From Lachnospiraceae bacterium (GTDB taxonomy: Bacteria; Bacillota; Clostridia; Lachnospirales; Lachnospiraceae): a stretch of 64,000 nt of DNA. The notes beneath the pieces are model-generated. The model did no database searches. It was not told the DNA's origin and was given only the letters and a program-made list of their open reading frames with translations. The stretch covers positions 124,001 through 188,000 of the forward strand of contig JAGAMF010000005.1 in the NCBI GenBank assembly GCA_017624855.1. The letters are read 5' to 3'. Positions 52,858 to 61,547 of this stretch are shown in pieces. The number at the start of each line of letters is the position of its first letter. Within the stretch, counting starts at the first letter, position 1. The position numbers and the translations under genes were made by a program.

Positions 52858-53622
52858 TCATTTCTTAATAGGCATGTCTTTTACCTTGCGACAGAGGAAT
52901 GCCAGCGAACGCTGCATTCTTGCGTTGTTTTCTTCACTGAAATAAAAGTGTGTCGCGCCTTCCAGCATGGAAACTTTTATGTGTCGATTTCCTTTTAAAA
53001 ACTGATAAGACCGCAGGGATACCAGTTCGTCTTTTTGGGAAAGAAAAACGCGACAGGGTATTTTAATTCGGGCGATGCATTTTCTTGTGACGGCCACTTC
53101 CTTAAATAACTCAATATAACGGGGAATCCAGCCCAGGTACAGCCAAAGTCTTTTATCGGGATGAATGCTGAATGCATCTTTTTGCGCCAGGGTAATATGG
53201 TCGTTGGCGGGAATGCAGTCCCAAATTACATGGAGGGAATTGCCTACGCATACCGGTCTTAAAAAAGGTACGAGAGGTGTATCAATTAAAAAGAGTGCTT
53301 TGATGCGAGGGTTTCTGTCTGCAGCGGCCTGCAAAGCAAACAAAGCTCCCATGGAATGAGCCACTATAATGATTTTGGCGTAGCGTACGCTCAAATAAGT
53401 TAATGTGCGCTGTACCTGGCCTTTCCATTTGTTCATGGAACTGCGGGAAAGATCCTGTACATTTTTGCCGTGGCCGTCAAGTAAAATATTGAAAATCGAC
53501 CAGTTTTCGGGAATTTGCGAAAGTAAGGGATTAAACTGATCCGGGGTTCCTAAGATGCCGTGGATGCAGAGAACTACGGTGTCGCTTCCCGGAATTTCGC
53601 GGATGTATTCTTTATGAGCCAT
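52858..53622 (-). CDS. Alpha/beta hydrolase (esterase/lipase family)
   Basis: The 254-residue protein shows the oxyanion motif HGILGTPDQF, the nucleophile elbow AHSMG and a late histidine in GATHFYF. Such enzymes cleave esters, for example of carboxylic esters or monoglycerides. ATG 53622 is chosen because AAAGGAG lies 8 bases upstream; the frame opens at a GTG 9 bases earlier. No signal peptide is present, so it acts in the cytoplasm. It may belong to the same region as the HD-GYP gene, 90 bases downstream. Confidence 0.85.
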   Translation of the reverse strand: MAHKEYIREIPGSDTVVLCIHGILGTPDQFNPLLSQIPENWSIFNILLDGHGKNVQDLSRSSMNKWKGQVQRTLTYLSVRYAKIIIVAHSMGALFALQAAADRNPRIKALFLIDTPLVPFLRPVCVGNSLHVIWDCIPANDHITLAQKDAFSIHPDKRLWLYLGWIPRYIELFKEVAVTRKCIARIKIPCRVFLSQKDELVSLRSYQFLKGNRHIKVSMLEGATHFYFSEENNARMQRSLAFLCRKVKDMPIKK

Positions 53623-53823
53623 GAATAACACTCCTTTCTTTTGCTTGGATGTATTTTATCTTTTTAACATAGTTGTTTGCACATTTTTAATAAAAAATAA
53701 GTGTTTTCTTAATTATATCATGGTATAAAATAATTATAAATACACATCTTTGACGAAGCGTGAGAAAATGTGTGAAATAAAGATTTTATGCAGATATATG
53801 AAATAGAACGCAGGAGAGAATTT

Positions 53824-55110
53824 ATGAAATTGCAATATAAAAGAATGCTTGCATCAATGATATGCGGACTGATGATGTTAAACCTTGTTGCCTGTAATTT
53901 GCATGTGGAAGATTTGCTTCATCAGGGAAGTACGGAAATGCAGGAAGAACAAAGTTCGGTGGAAGAAAGTGCTATGTGGGAAGACGGCGAAAGTCTTTCG
54001 GAGAATGTTGCTTCGGAAGAGGAAAATATTAAGCCGGAAAATTCAGCGGAAACACTGCCGGAAACGGTGGGAGAGTTTCGCAACGCAAGCGATATTGTTT
54101 CGGATATCAGATTGGGATGGAATGTAGGTAACAGCTTGGATTCTTACGGAGACTGGATTAACGGCGATTCTACCGAAGATTACGAAACGGCGTGGGGAAA
54201 TCCCGTAATTACGCCGGAATTGATTCATTGCGTAAAAGAGCAGGGGTTCAATGCGGTGCGGGTTCCGGTAACCTATCTGCATTTTATGGATGAAGACGGT
54301 AAAATTGATGAAGCTTGGCTTGCCCGGGTAAAAGAAGTGGTGGATTATGTTTTGGCAGAGGATATGTATTGCATTATCGATATTCATCATGATACCGGTG
54401 CAAGTGAGCATGCTTGGATTGTGGCGGATCCCTACCTGTATGAAAACGGTATGAAACAGCGTTTTGCATATGTATGGCAGCAGATTGCGGAATATTTTAA
54501 GGATTATGACGATCGATTGATTTTTGAAGGTATGAATGAGGTGTTGGACGCTTCGTGGAATTGGGGCGGTTCCACACCGGAGAATTACGAGGTTATAAAT
54601 CAATTAAATCAGGTATTTGTGGACACCGTGCGCTCTACCGGCGGCAATAACACACAACGCAATTTGGTGGTGGTTGCTTACGGCAATTCTTCCCATGAAT
54701 CTCAGATAAGCGGTTTTGTGCCGCCTCACGATACTGCGGAGAATCATTTGATCATCGGTATCCATGTATATGAACCGGATGGATTCTGTAACGGCAATGA
54801 TGTGGTGTGGGATGAAGGGGACGAGGCCACGCTGGATGCAACCTTTGAACGGATTTACGGGAATGTGGTACAGAAATATCAATTGCCGGTGATTGTGGGG
54901 GAGTTCGGTGCAAGAGAGCTGAATGAATCGGAAGACTATAAAAGAGAACGCAGTGAATTCGCAAAATACTTTGTCGAAAAAGCACATGCCAGGGGCATAG
55001 CCTGTTTTTGGTGGGATGATGGCGGCAGTATGAAAATTTTTGACCGGGCAAATGCGGTGCCGTATGACTCATATACGATACAGGCAATGATGGAAGTGAC
55101 AGTGGATTAA
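53824..55110 (+). CDS. Lipoprotein glycoside hydrolase family 5 (endoglucanase-like)
   Basis: A signal peptide with lipobox ends at LVAC (C24), followed by an acidic linker (residues 25-85) and a GH5 barrel. The catalytic acid/base is E239 (GMNEV) and the nucleophile E360 (IVGEFGAR); H189 in DIHHD and W426-like WWDDGG support this. It hydrolyses beta-1,4-linked glucans or related chains at the outer face of the membrane. The start at 53824 is set by AGGAGAG; an upstream ATG at 53788 would spoil the signal peptide. It fits a fibre-degrading gut lifestyle. Confidence 0.9.
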   Translation: MKLQYKRMLASMICGLMMLNLVACNLHVEDLLHQGSTEMQEEQSSVEESAMWEDGESLSENVASEEENIKPENSAETLPETVGEFRNASDIVSDIRLGWNVGNSLDSYGDWINGDSTEDYETAWGNPVITPELIHCVKEQGFNAVRVPVTYLHFMDEDGKIDEAWLARVKEVVDYVLAEDMYCIIDIHHDTGASEHAWIVADPYLYENGMKQRFAYVWQQIAEYFKDYDDRLIFEGMNEVLDASWNWGGSTPENYEVINQLNQVFVDTVRSTGGNNTQRNLVVVAYGNSSHESQISGFVPPHDTAENHLIIGIHVYEPDGFCNGNDVVWDEGDEATLDATFERIYGNVVQKYQLPVIVGEFGARELNESEDYKRERSEFAKYFVEKAHARGIACFWWDDGGSMKIFDRANAVPYDSYTIQAMMEVTVD

Positions 55111-55210
55111 AGAAAATTAACTACAGAAACAAAATAAATATTTTAAAAACAAATTATTAAAAAATTCTAAAAAAGTTCACACTTTTTACACGAAAAAAAC
55201 CGCAAAACTG

Positions 55211-55239
55211 TTGACAGAACCCCATAAGGTTAGTATAAT
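55211..55239 (+). promoter_or_regulatory. Perfect consensus sigma-A promoter
   Basis: TTGACA (55211-55216) and TATAAT (55234-55239) are both exact consensus hexamers at the optimal 17-base spacing. It would be one of the strongest promoters in the window. It serves the small membrane-protein gene at 55299. Confidence 0.92.
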
Positions 55240-55298
55240 CTAAACATATTATGTGTAGTTACATAACAATCACTATCAAAGAGAGGAGTTTATTGAAA

Positions 55299-55589
55299 AT
55301 GAGCGCAAAAGCAGCAAAAGTTGTTATTTGGGTATTTGGTTTACTCGGATGGCTTATCGTATACCTTGCAGATAAGACACAGTTACAGGATGACGGTGTT
55401 AAGTTGTACTTAAACGAAATGATCATTCTTACAATTGCTAACGCAGCAGCAGTGATTCTTGCTATCGTTATCATTGGTGGTCTTTTAGGTCTTGCAGCAA
55501 TGGTATTCTGGGTATGGGGCTTGGTATACATTATCCAGGATAAGGATGAGCCTTTACCTTTAATCGGTAACTGGAGACTTATCAAATAA
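55299..55589 (+). CDS. Small membrane protein with glycine-rich tail helices
   Basis: The 96-residue protein has two to three hydrophobic segments (about residues 5-22, 40-65, 67-85) and ends with DKDEPLPLIGNWRLIK. The start ATG 55299 has GAGAGGAG upstream; the frame is open to 55251, inside the leader. A perfect consensus promoter drives it and a terminator follows at once, so it is a highly expressed single-gene unit. I recognise no family; small proteins of this kind occur in many Lachnospiraceae, possibly in envelope stress. Confidence 0.7.
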   Translation: MSAKAAKVVIWVFGLLGWLIVYLADKTQLQDDGVKLYLNEMIILTIANAAAVILAIVIIGGLLGLAAMVFWVWGLVYIIQDKDEPLPLIGNWRLIK

Positions 55590-55607
55590 TTTATTTTAAG
55601 AAATGAG

Positions 55608-55635
55608 AAGGAGTTGAGCAATCAACTCCTTTTTT
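55608..55635 (+). terminator. Intrinsic terminator of the small membrane-protein gene
   Basis: AAGGAGTTGA (55608-55617) pairs perfectly with TCAACTCCTT (55622-55631) around GCAA, then T. Confidence 0.93.
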
Positions 55636-55685
55636 ATTTGTATTTAAAACGTTACCAAATAAAAAAACTCACGCTTGTGAGTTTT

Positions 55686-57008
55686 TTATTTTTGGGGAAA
55701 GAAAATTGTAATTGTGGTACCCTTTCCCAGCGTACTGTCCAATTGGAGTTTTGCATTCATTTGCTCTGCAATATGTTTTACTATGGCAAGTCCCAGACCG
55801 GTTCCGCCGGTTTTCTTGGAGCGACTTTTATCTACCCGATAGAAACGCTCAAAAATGCGCTGTTGATCTTTTTCCGAGATGCCTATGCCGGTATCTTGAA
55901 CCATAAGAATAACATGCTCTTCATTTTCTTTTATGCTTATATCAACCTTTCCGCCGTCTACATTGTAGCGGATGGCGTTGTCGCAGAGATTGTAGAGAAT
56001 TTCTTCCAACATTTGCGGGTCGCCCTGGATGAAGGTTCGCTGTCCATACAGATGAAAGGTGACATTGTGTTTGGTTGCGCTAAGTTCCAACATGGAAATG
56101 CATGTTGAGGCGGCTTCGTACAAATCCAAATCTTCCAAGGGTCTTTCCGAAGTTTGAGAATCCAATTCCGAGAGTCGCAGAATATCATTGATTAAGGTTA
56201 ACAAGCGAGTGGAATTGCGGTGAATCTCACCGGCAAAACGCACGGTATCTTCTCCGTTTGCCATGCCGTTTGCGATGAGCTCTGCATAGCCGGAAATGGC
56301 AGTTAATGGCGTTTTTAGTTCGTGAGATACATTGGCGGTAAATTCCTGACGTAGTTTAGCGCTTTTTATAATGTCTTCATGCTGACTGTTAATGGTATTG
56401 ATAAAAGGTTCCAATTCCGTGTAGGTTTTCACCTCGCCCATATGCTCTATATCATTTGCCATATCTTCAATGGGCTGAATGAGAGATTTGGTTAGGAAGC
56501 GGGCAATCACTGCGCAAAGTATGGTTAATGTAAATGTGATAACAATCAAGGATGGAACCATGCTTCCCAATACGCTGAAAATACTTCTGGCTTCTTTGGC
56601 AACTCTGAGTATGCCGCCATCATTTAGGCATATTGCATAGTAAAAAGTATTCTCGGAAAGCGTGTCAGACATTCTTATGGCTTCGCCTTCGCCGTGCTCA
56701 TAAGCGGCGGCGATTTCCGGTCGTCCCGCATGGTTGTCCAAAAAGGAGGCATCTGCATCGGTATCGTAGATAACATTGCCTTCTTTATCCAACAGGGTAA
56801 TTCGCATATTATCAACTTCCGTATCATAATCCCGGACGCTGTATTCTGACAGATTCTCTACATTGCTAAGCATTCGTGCTACGGTTTTTAATTCTTCCAT
56901 AACCTGTTGCCGGAACAAATCATAATAAACAATCAATATCAGCGTCATGGTAAGAAGTATGGAAAGAATGGCAATGCTCGTTAACTGAAAATTAAGTTTC
57001 TTTTTCAT
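55686..57008 (-). CDS. phoR: PhoR-like phosphate-sensing histidine kinase
   Basis: The 440-residue protein has a first helix (about 10-28), an extracytoplasmic sensor of about 120 residues, a second helix (about 150-170), a HAMP/linker, a HisKA domain with H229 (NVSHELKTP) and HATPase motifs (NAIRYN, DTGIGISEKD, GTGLGLAI). This is the PhoR architecture. It is the last gene of the minus-strand unit nptA-phoP-phoR and would phosphorylate the regulator encoded 15 bases upstream. The phosphate link comes from the neighbour and the PhoP boxes. Confidence 0.9.
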   Translation of the reverse strand: MKKKLNFQLTSIAILSILLTMTLILIVYYDLFRQQVMEELKTVARMLSNVENLSEYSVRDYDTEVDNMRITLLDKEGNVIYDTDADASFLDNHAGRPEIAAAYEHGEGEAIRMSDTLSENTFYYAICLNDGGILRVAKEARSIFSVLGSMVPSLIVITFTLTILCAVIARFLTKSLIQPIEDMANDIEHMGEVKTYTELEPFINTINSQHEDIIKSAKLRQEFTANVSHELKTPLTAISGYAELIANGMANGEDTVRFAGEIHRNSTRLLTLINDILRLSELDSQTSERPLEDLDLYEAASTCISMLELSATKHNVTFHLYGQRTFIQGDPQMLEEILYNLCDNAIRYNVDGGKVDISIKENEEHVILMVQDTGIGISEKDQQRIFERFYRVDKSRSKKTGGTGLGLAIVKHIAEQMNAKLQLDSTLGKGTTITIFFPQK

Positions 57009-57023
57009 AATGTTGTCCTCGTG

Positions 57024-57698
57024 CTATTCCATGTTCATTACATATCCTACATTACGAATTGTTTTAATGCATTTTCCGGAGTCTTTTAACTTCTGCCGGA
57101 GATTTTTGATGTGCATGTCTATAGTGCGGGATTCACCTTCGAAATCTGTCCCCCACACCCGTTCCAGAATAAGGTCGCGACTAATAACCATACCGGTATT
57201 GGTAATAAAAAGTTTAAGTAGCTCATATTCCTTGTAAGTAAGTTCACAAATTTCTCCCTTAACCGTTACCATGTGTTTGTTATCATCCATAAGGATATTA
57301 TGGAATTGGTAGATTTTATCGTCGCTGTTTTGAGAACGGCGCAACAGTGCTTTTACCCGGGAAATTAATTCCATAACCCCAAAGGGCTTGGTCATGTAAT
57401 CGTCGGCACCGAAATCCAATCCCTTTACCTTGTCGATTTCCGAAGTTTTAGCGGTGACAAGTATAATGGGAAGTTTTCTTGTGGTGGGATTATTGCGGAG
57501 TTTCAGAAGAATATTAAGACCGTCTTCGTCAGGAAGCATAATATCCAAAAGTATAAGATCGGGAAGAAAATCTTCCATGGCATAATAGAAATCTTTGGCT
57601 AAGGAAAATCCGCGAATATCATACCCCGAATTTTTCAAGGCAAATGATTCAATCTCCAGTATGTTTTTATCATCTTCCACAATATAAATTAATGACAT
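57024..57698 (-). CDS. phoP: PhoP/PhoB-like response regulator
   Basis: The 224-residue OmpR-family regulator has receiver acids in IVEDD (7-11) and the phosphorylation site D52 (LLDIMLPDEDG), with KPFGVME as the switch region. The winged-helix domain ends TIRNVGYVMN. ATG 57698 follows a CAGGAG site; a start at 57761 would add 21 residues and lacks a ribosome site. Set between nptA and phoR, it likely activates phosphate-starvation genes through TTTACA-type boxes such as the one upstream of nptA. Confidence 0.9.
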   Translation of the reverse strand: MSLIYIVEDDKNILEIESFALKNSGYDIRGFSLAKDFYYAMEDFLPDLILLDIMLPDEDGLNILLKLRNNPTTRKLPIILVTAKTSEIDKVKGLDFGADDYMTKPFGVMELISRVKALLRRSQNSDDKIYQFHNILMDDNKHMVTVKGEICELTYKEYELLKLFITNTGMVISRDLILERVWGTDFEGESRTIDMHIKNLRQKLKDSGKCIKTIRNVGYVMNME

Positions 57699-57777
57699 TT
57701 TTATGGCTCCTGTTCTGATAAAATAAGTGCAGGTGTGCATGATTAAAATGCATTCCTGCACTGTTGACAGTTATATC

Positions 57778-59544
57778 TTAGCGGGGTAAATAATATTTCT
57801 TTTTATAATTGTCCACTGCTGCAAGGAATTCTGTATTATCCGGTGTTTTTAAATTTACAATATAATCATGGGCATCTACATCCACATTCTCCTGAATGGC
57901 ACAGATGGCAATGTTGGAGCAGTGGTCTGATACGCGCTCGTAGTTGTTCATCACATCGGCAAGAATAAAGCCCATCTCGATGGTGCATTCGCCGCGACGG
58001 AGACGGATAATGTGGCGATCTTTCATTTCGTCATTTAACTGGTCAATTACTTCTTCTAAGGGTTCTACGGTTCTTGCGATACTCTCGTTCTGCTCTTCGA
58101 AAGAGTTTACGGCAGTTTCGAGAATTTCATTTACCGCACGGACAAAAACCGTAAGTTCTTTTTCCGCACTTACAGAGAAACGCAGATTTTTATCATGCAT
58201 TTCTTTAGCGGAATGAGCAAGATTAACGGCATGATCGCCGATTCGTTCCAAGTCTCCTATACAGTGTAACAGAATTGAGAGCATGTGGCTATCTTTTTCG
58301 GAGAGATTGCGGCTGCTTAATTTAACAAGGTAGCTTCCCAGTTCGTCTTCGTATCGGTCAAGAAGGTCTTCTTTTGTCATTACTTCTTTTAAAATGTTTT
58401 CATCGTACTCATCAAAAAGGCTTTGTGCAAGCATAAGGGCTTCTTTTGCTTTGGCCGCCATGTCTGCGGCTGCGTTACGACATTGTTCAACGGCAAGACC
58501 GGGAGCTTCCAGGAAACGCTCGTCAAGGATAGCGAAGGTTTTCTCTTCCTCTGTTGCGGGTGCTTCGTCATTGTCTTTGATGGTAAGGCAAGCCAATTTC
58601 TCCAACATTTTTGCAAAAGGAAGAAGGAGTGCGGTTGCAAATACATTAAAGCAGGTATGCACAATTGCAATGCCCATTTCGTTTGCAGGTAAGCCCATAA
58701 AACCAAAGTTGATAATAGCATGTAAAACATAGAAAAGAATAAGGAAACAAAGCGTACCGATTAAGTTAAAGTATAAATGTACCAATGCGGCACGACGTGC
58801 GTTTTTGGTGGTGCCGATGGAAGATAAAAGTGCCGTAATACAGGTACCGATATTCTGACCCATGATAATGGGGATGGCTACAGCGAAGCTTACCGCGCCG
58901 GTAGAACATAATGCCTGTAAAATACCTACGGATGCTGAGGAGCTCTGAATAATTGCGGTTAACAACATTCCGGCAAAAACACCGAAGAAAGGATTTTCAA
59001 ACATTAAGAGAAATTCCTGAAATTCGGGAACATCGGCCAGGGGTTTTACCGTGTCGCTCATAGTGTTCATACCGAACATCAATACCGCAAAACCAACCAA
59101 GATATTACCCATATCTTTGTACTTGTCTTTTTTTGCTGTCATCAGCATAAAGATACCGATGATTGCCAGTATGGGTGAAAAGTGTTGCGGCTTTAACATC
59201 TGTAAAACAAAGTTACTGCCCTCCAAACCTACGAGGCTCAAAATCCAGGAAGTTACCGTGGTACCGATGTTGGCACCCATGATAACGCCTACGGCCTGAG
59301 AAAGCTTCATGATGCCTGCGTTAACGAAACCTACAACCATAACCGTGGTTGCGGATGAAGACTGAATAACGGCAGTTACCAGCATGCCAAGGAAAACACC
59401 TTTAAAAGGGTTTGATGTTAATTTCTCTAGAATGCTTTCCATGCGGCCGCCGGAGGCTTTGGTAAGTCCGTCGCCAAGGACCTGCATACCGAAAAGAAAC
59501 ATGGCTAAGCCGCCGATAAGAGTAAGAATGTCAAAAAAATCCAT
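57778..59544 (-). CDS. nptA: Na+/phosphate cotransporter, NptA family, with PhoU-like tail
   Basis: The 588-residue protein has two repeated Na/Pi cotransporter halves with the QSSSATT and QSSSASV signatures (about residues 60 and 195), about eight to ten membrane segments, and a C-terminal PhoU-like helical domain from about residue 340 (GDLERIGDHAVNLAHSA, NYERVSDHCSNIA). It imports phosphate with sodium. CGGAGGA sits 5 bases before ATG 59544; an upstream frame to 59598 is open but lacks a site. It heads the operon with phoP and phoR, so the pump probably belongs to a phosphate-starvation regulon. Confidence 0.93.
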   Translation of the reverse strand: MDFFDILTLIGGLAMFLFGMQVLGDGLTKASGGRMESILEKLTSNPFKGVFLGMLVTAVIQSSSATTVMVVGFVNAGIMKLSQAVGVIMGANIGTTVTSWILSLVGLEGSNFVLQMLKPQHFSPILAIIGIFMLMTAKKDKYKDMGNILVGFAVLMFGMNTMSDTVKPLADVPEFQEFLLMFENPFFGVFAGMLLTAIIQSSSASVGILQALCSTGAVSFAVAIPIIMGQNIGTCITALLSSIGTTKNARRAALVHLYFNLIGTLCFLILFYVLHAIINFGFMGLPANEMGIAIVHTCFNVFATALLLPFAKMLEKLACLTIKDNDEAPATEEEKTFAILDERFLEAPGLAVEQCRNAAADMAAKAKEALMLAQSLFDEYDENILKEVMTKEDLLDRYEDELGSYLVKLSSRNLSEKDSHMLSILLHCIGDLERIGDHAVNLAHSAKEMHDKNLRFSVSAEKELTVFVRAVNEILETAVNSFEEQNESIARTVEPLEEVIDQLNDEMKDRHIIRLRRGECTIEMGFILADVMNNYERVSDHCSNIAICAIQENVDVDAHDYIVNLKTPDNTEFLAAVDNYKKKYYLPR

Positions 59545-59613
59545 ATTATCCTCCGTGAAATTGTTTAGTATATTATTAATTTTTTCTCCATGATTCATGC
59601 ATGTTACAATCTC

Positions 59614-59667
59614 ATCATAAAACCGGTATGTAAAGTTTGATTCACTCGAATGTAAATTCTATGTAAA
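59614..59667 (-). promoter_or_regulatory. PhoP-box array and promoter of nptA-phoP-phoR
   Basis: On the minus strand TTTACA occurs three times, at 59662-59667, 59651-59656 and 59629-59634, that is with 11 and 22 base steps. A weaker repeat lies at the missing 11-base step (about 59640-59645). A TATGAT box (complement of 59614-59619) follows after 10 bases. TT(A/T)ACA repeats with an 11-base period are the PhoP-binding layout known from B. subtilis, so this is an excellent candidate for phosphate-starvation control. Confidence 0.8.
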
Positions 59668-59745
59668 TTTTGCTACGATACTATTTTAATAGGGAAACGG
59701 TAAAGATGGGGATAAGAATAAATTGTCGAAATAATCTTTTTGTCA

Positions 59746-59774
59746 TTGACAAAATATCTTTTTATGCCTAAAAT
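59746..59774 (+). promoter_or_regulatory. Promoter of the proS T-box transcript
   Basis: TTGACA (59746-59751) and TAAAAT (59769-59774) are separated by 17 bases. The T-box leader begins shortly after. Confidence 0.85.
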
Positions 59775-59782
59775 CGATATAT

Positions 59783-60010
59783 ATTGAAAAAACGATGATG
59801 AGGAACAGTAAGCAAAAGTATGTCTCAGAGAGAAAGCCCATGGCTGTAAGGCTTTTACATCCCCTTTTGACGAACCCGCCTCGGAGTTCCTGCCAATCAC
59901 AGGCGTAGCGCCGGCGTTAACGGTAAGATGAGTGAATGCAAGTGTGCATTAATTAGGGTGGTATCGCCGAGCTTTTCGGTCCCTTGGGGATTGAAAAGCT
60001 TTTTATATTT
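59783..60010 (+). promoter_or_regulatory. T-box riboswitch (tRNA-Pro sensing) upstream of proS
   Basis: T-box leaders sense the charge state of a cognate tRNA. Stem I closes by AGGAAC (59801-59806) with GTTCCT (59886-59891), and the specifier loop has AGTAAG on its 5' side and GAA followed by CCC (59875-59877), a proline codon, on the other. The T-box core ATTAGGGTGGTATCGCC is at 59953-59967. The terminator is AGCTTTTC (59970-59977) with GAAAAGCT (59993-60000) then T. Under proline starvation uncharged tRNA-Pro would stabilise the antiterminator and let proS be transcribed. Confidence 0.93.
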
Positions 60011-60029
60011 TAAATAAAGGAGAAATGTT

Positions 60030-61463
60030 ATGGCAGAAGACAAGAAATTAGTGGAAGCCATCACATCCATGGACGTGGATTTCGCCCAGTGGTATACGGA
60101 TGTGGTAAAGAAAGCAGAGTTAATCGATTACACCAGCGTAAAAGGTTGTATGGTAATTAAGCCCGCAGGTTATGCAATCTGGGAGTTGATTCAGAGCCAG
60201 CTGGACGCTCGTTTTAAGGCGACGGGAGTAGAGAATGTGTACTTACCTATGTTTATTCCCGAAAGTCTTTTACAGAAGGAAAAAGATCATGTAGAGGGTT
60301 TTGCACCTGAGGTTGCATGGGTAACCCACGGTGGTTTGGAGCCTTTGCAGGAGAGAATGTGCGTGCGTCCCACATCTGAGACTTTGTTCTGTGATTTCTA
60401 TGCAAACGAAGTACATTCCTACCGTGATTTGCCTAAAGTATATAATCAGTGGTGCAGCGTTGTGCGTTGGGAAAAGACCACAAGACCTTTCCTTAGAAGC
60501 CGTGAATTCTTATGGCAGGAAGGTCATACCGCTCATGCTACCGCAGAGGAAGCGGAAGAGCGTACCATTCAGATGTTGAATGTATATGCGGACTTCCTTG
60601 AGAATGTTTTGGCGATTCCCGTTGTAAAAGGTCAGAAGACCGATAAAGAAAAATTCGCAGGTGCCGTTGCTACCTATACCATCGAAGCTTTGATGCATGA
60701 CGGTAAGGCGTTGCAGTCCGGTACCAGCCATAACTTCGGTGACGGTTTTGCCAAGGCTTTCGGCATTCAGTATACATCAAAAGAGAATAAGCTTGAGTAT
60801 GTACATCAGACATCCTGGGGTATGACCACCAGATTAATCGGTGCCATCATCATGGTTCACGGCGATAATTCCGGTCTTGTTTTACCTCCCCGTGTAGCGC
60901 CCGTACAGGTTGCCATTATTCCCATTCAGCAGAAGAAGGAAGGCGTACTTGATAAGGCTTATGAATTAAAAGAACGCTTAAGCGGTTTCCGCGTAAAAGT
61001 AGACGATACCGACAAATCTCCCGGCTGGAAATTCTCCGAGCAGGAAATGCGCGGTATTCCCGTGCGTATTGAAATCGGTCCCCGCGATATCGAAGCAAAC
61101 AAGGCTGTTCTTGCCCGCAGAGATACCGGAGAAAAGATTGAAATCAATTTGGATGAATTGGAAGTTAAGGTGGCTGAACTCCTTGATATGATTCAGGCAG
61201 AGATGTTGGAAAGAGCTCGCGCACATCGCGAGGAGCATACCTACACTGCTACCGAATACGCAGAATTCCTTGATATTTTAAACAACAAGCCCGGCTTTGT
61301 AAAAGCTATGTGGTGTGGCGACAGAGCGTGTGAAGACAAGGTAAAAGAAGATGCGCAGGCAACCAGCCGTTGTATGCCTTTTGAACAGGAAAAATTGTCC
61401 GATAAGTGTATTTGTTGTGGAAAACCTGCTTCAAAAATGGTATATTGGGGTAAAGCGTACTAA
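60030..61463 (+). CDS. proS: Prolyl-tRNA synthetase, short archaeal/eukaryote-like type
   Basis: The 477-residue class II synthetase charges tRNA-Pro. Motif 2 appears in [21 protein letters not shown], and motif 3 in [14 protein letters not shown]. The length and the lack of a central editing insertion of about 180 residues show the type 3 (archaeal-like) ProS found in many clostridia, with a C-terminal Cys-rich zinc-binding domain ([16 protein letters not shown]) and a terminal tyrosine. It is controlled by the T-box. Confidence 0.96.
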   Translation: MAEDKKLVEAITSMDVDFAQWYTDVVKKAELIDYTSVKGCMVIKPAGYAIWELIQSQLDARFKATGVENVYLPMFIPESLLQKEKDHVEGFAPEVAWVTHGGLEPLQERMCVRPTSETLFCDFYANEVHSYRDLPKVYNQWCSVVRWEKTTRPFLRSREFLWQEGHTAHATAEEAEERTIQMLNVYADFLENVLAIPVVKGQKTDKEKFAGAVATYTIEALMHDGKALQSGTSHNFGDGFAKAFGIQYTSKENKLEYVHQTSWGMTTRLIGAIIMVHGDNSGLVLPPRVAPVQVAIIPIQQKKEGVLDKAYELKERLSGFRVKVDDTDKSPGWKFSEQEMRGIPVRIEIGPRDIEANKAVLARRDTGEKIEINLDELEVKVAELLDMIQAEMLERARAHREEHTYTATEYAEFLDILNNKPGFVKAMWCGDRACEDKVKEDAQATSRCMPFEQEKLSDKCICCGKPASKMVYWGKAY

Positions 61464-61547
61464 AATGATTTTTATATAAAATCAAAAGTACAGATTTTAA
61501 CAATTCATATTTTTAATAATTTTATAAAAAGAAAGAAGGACGAAAAA

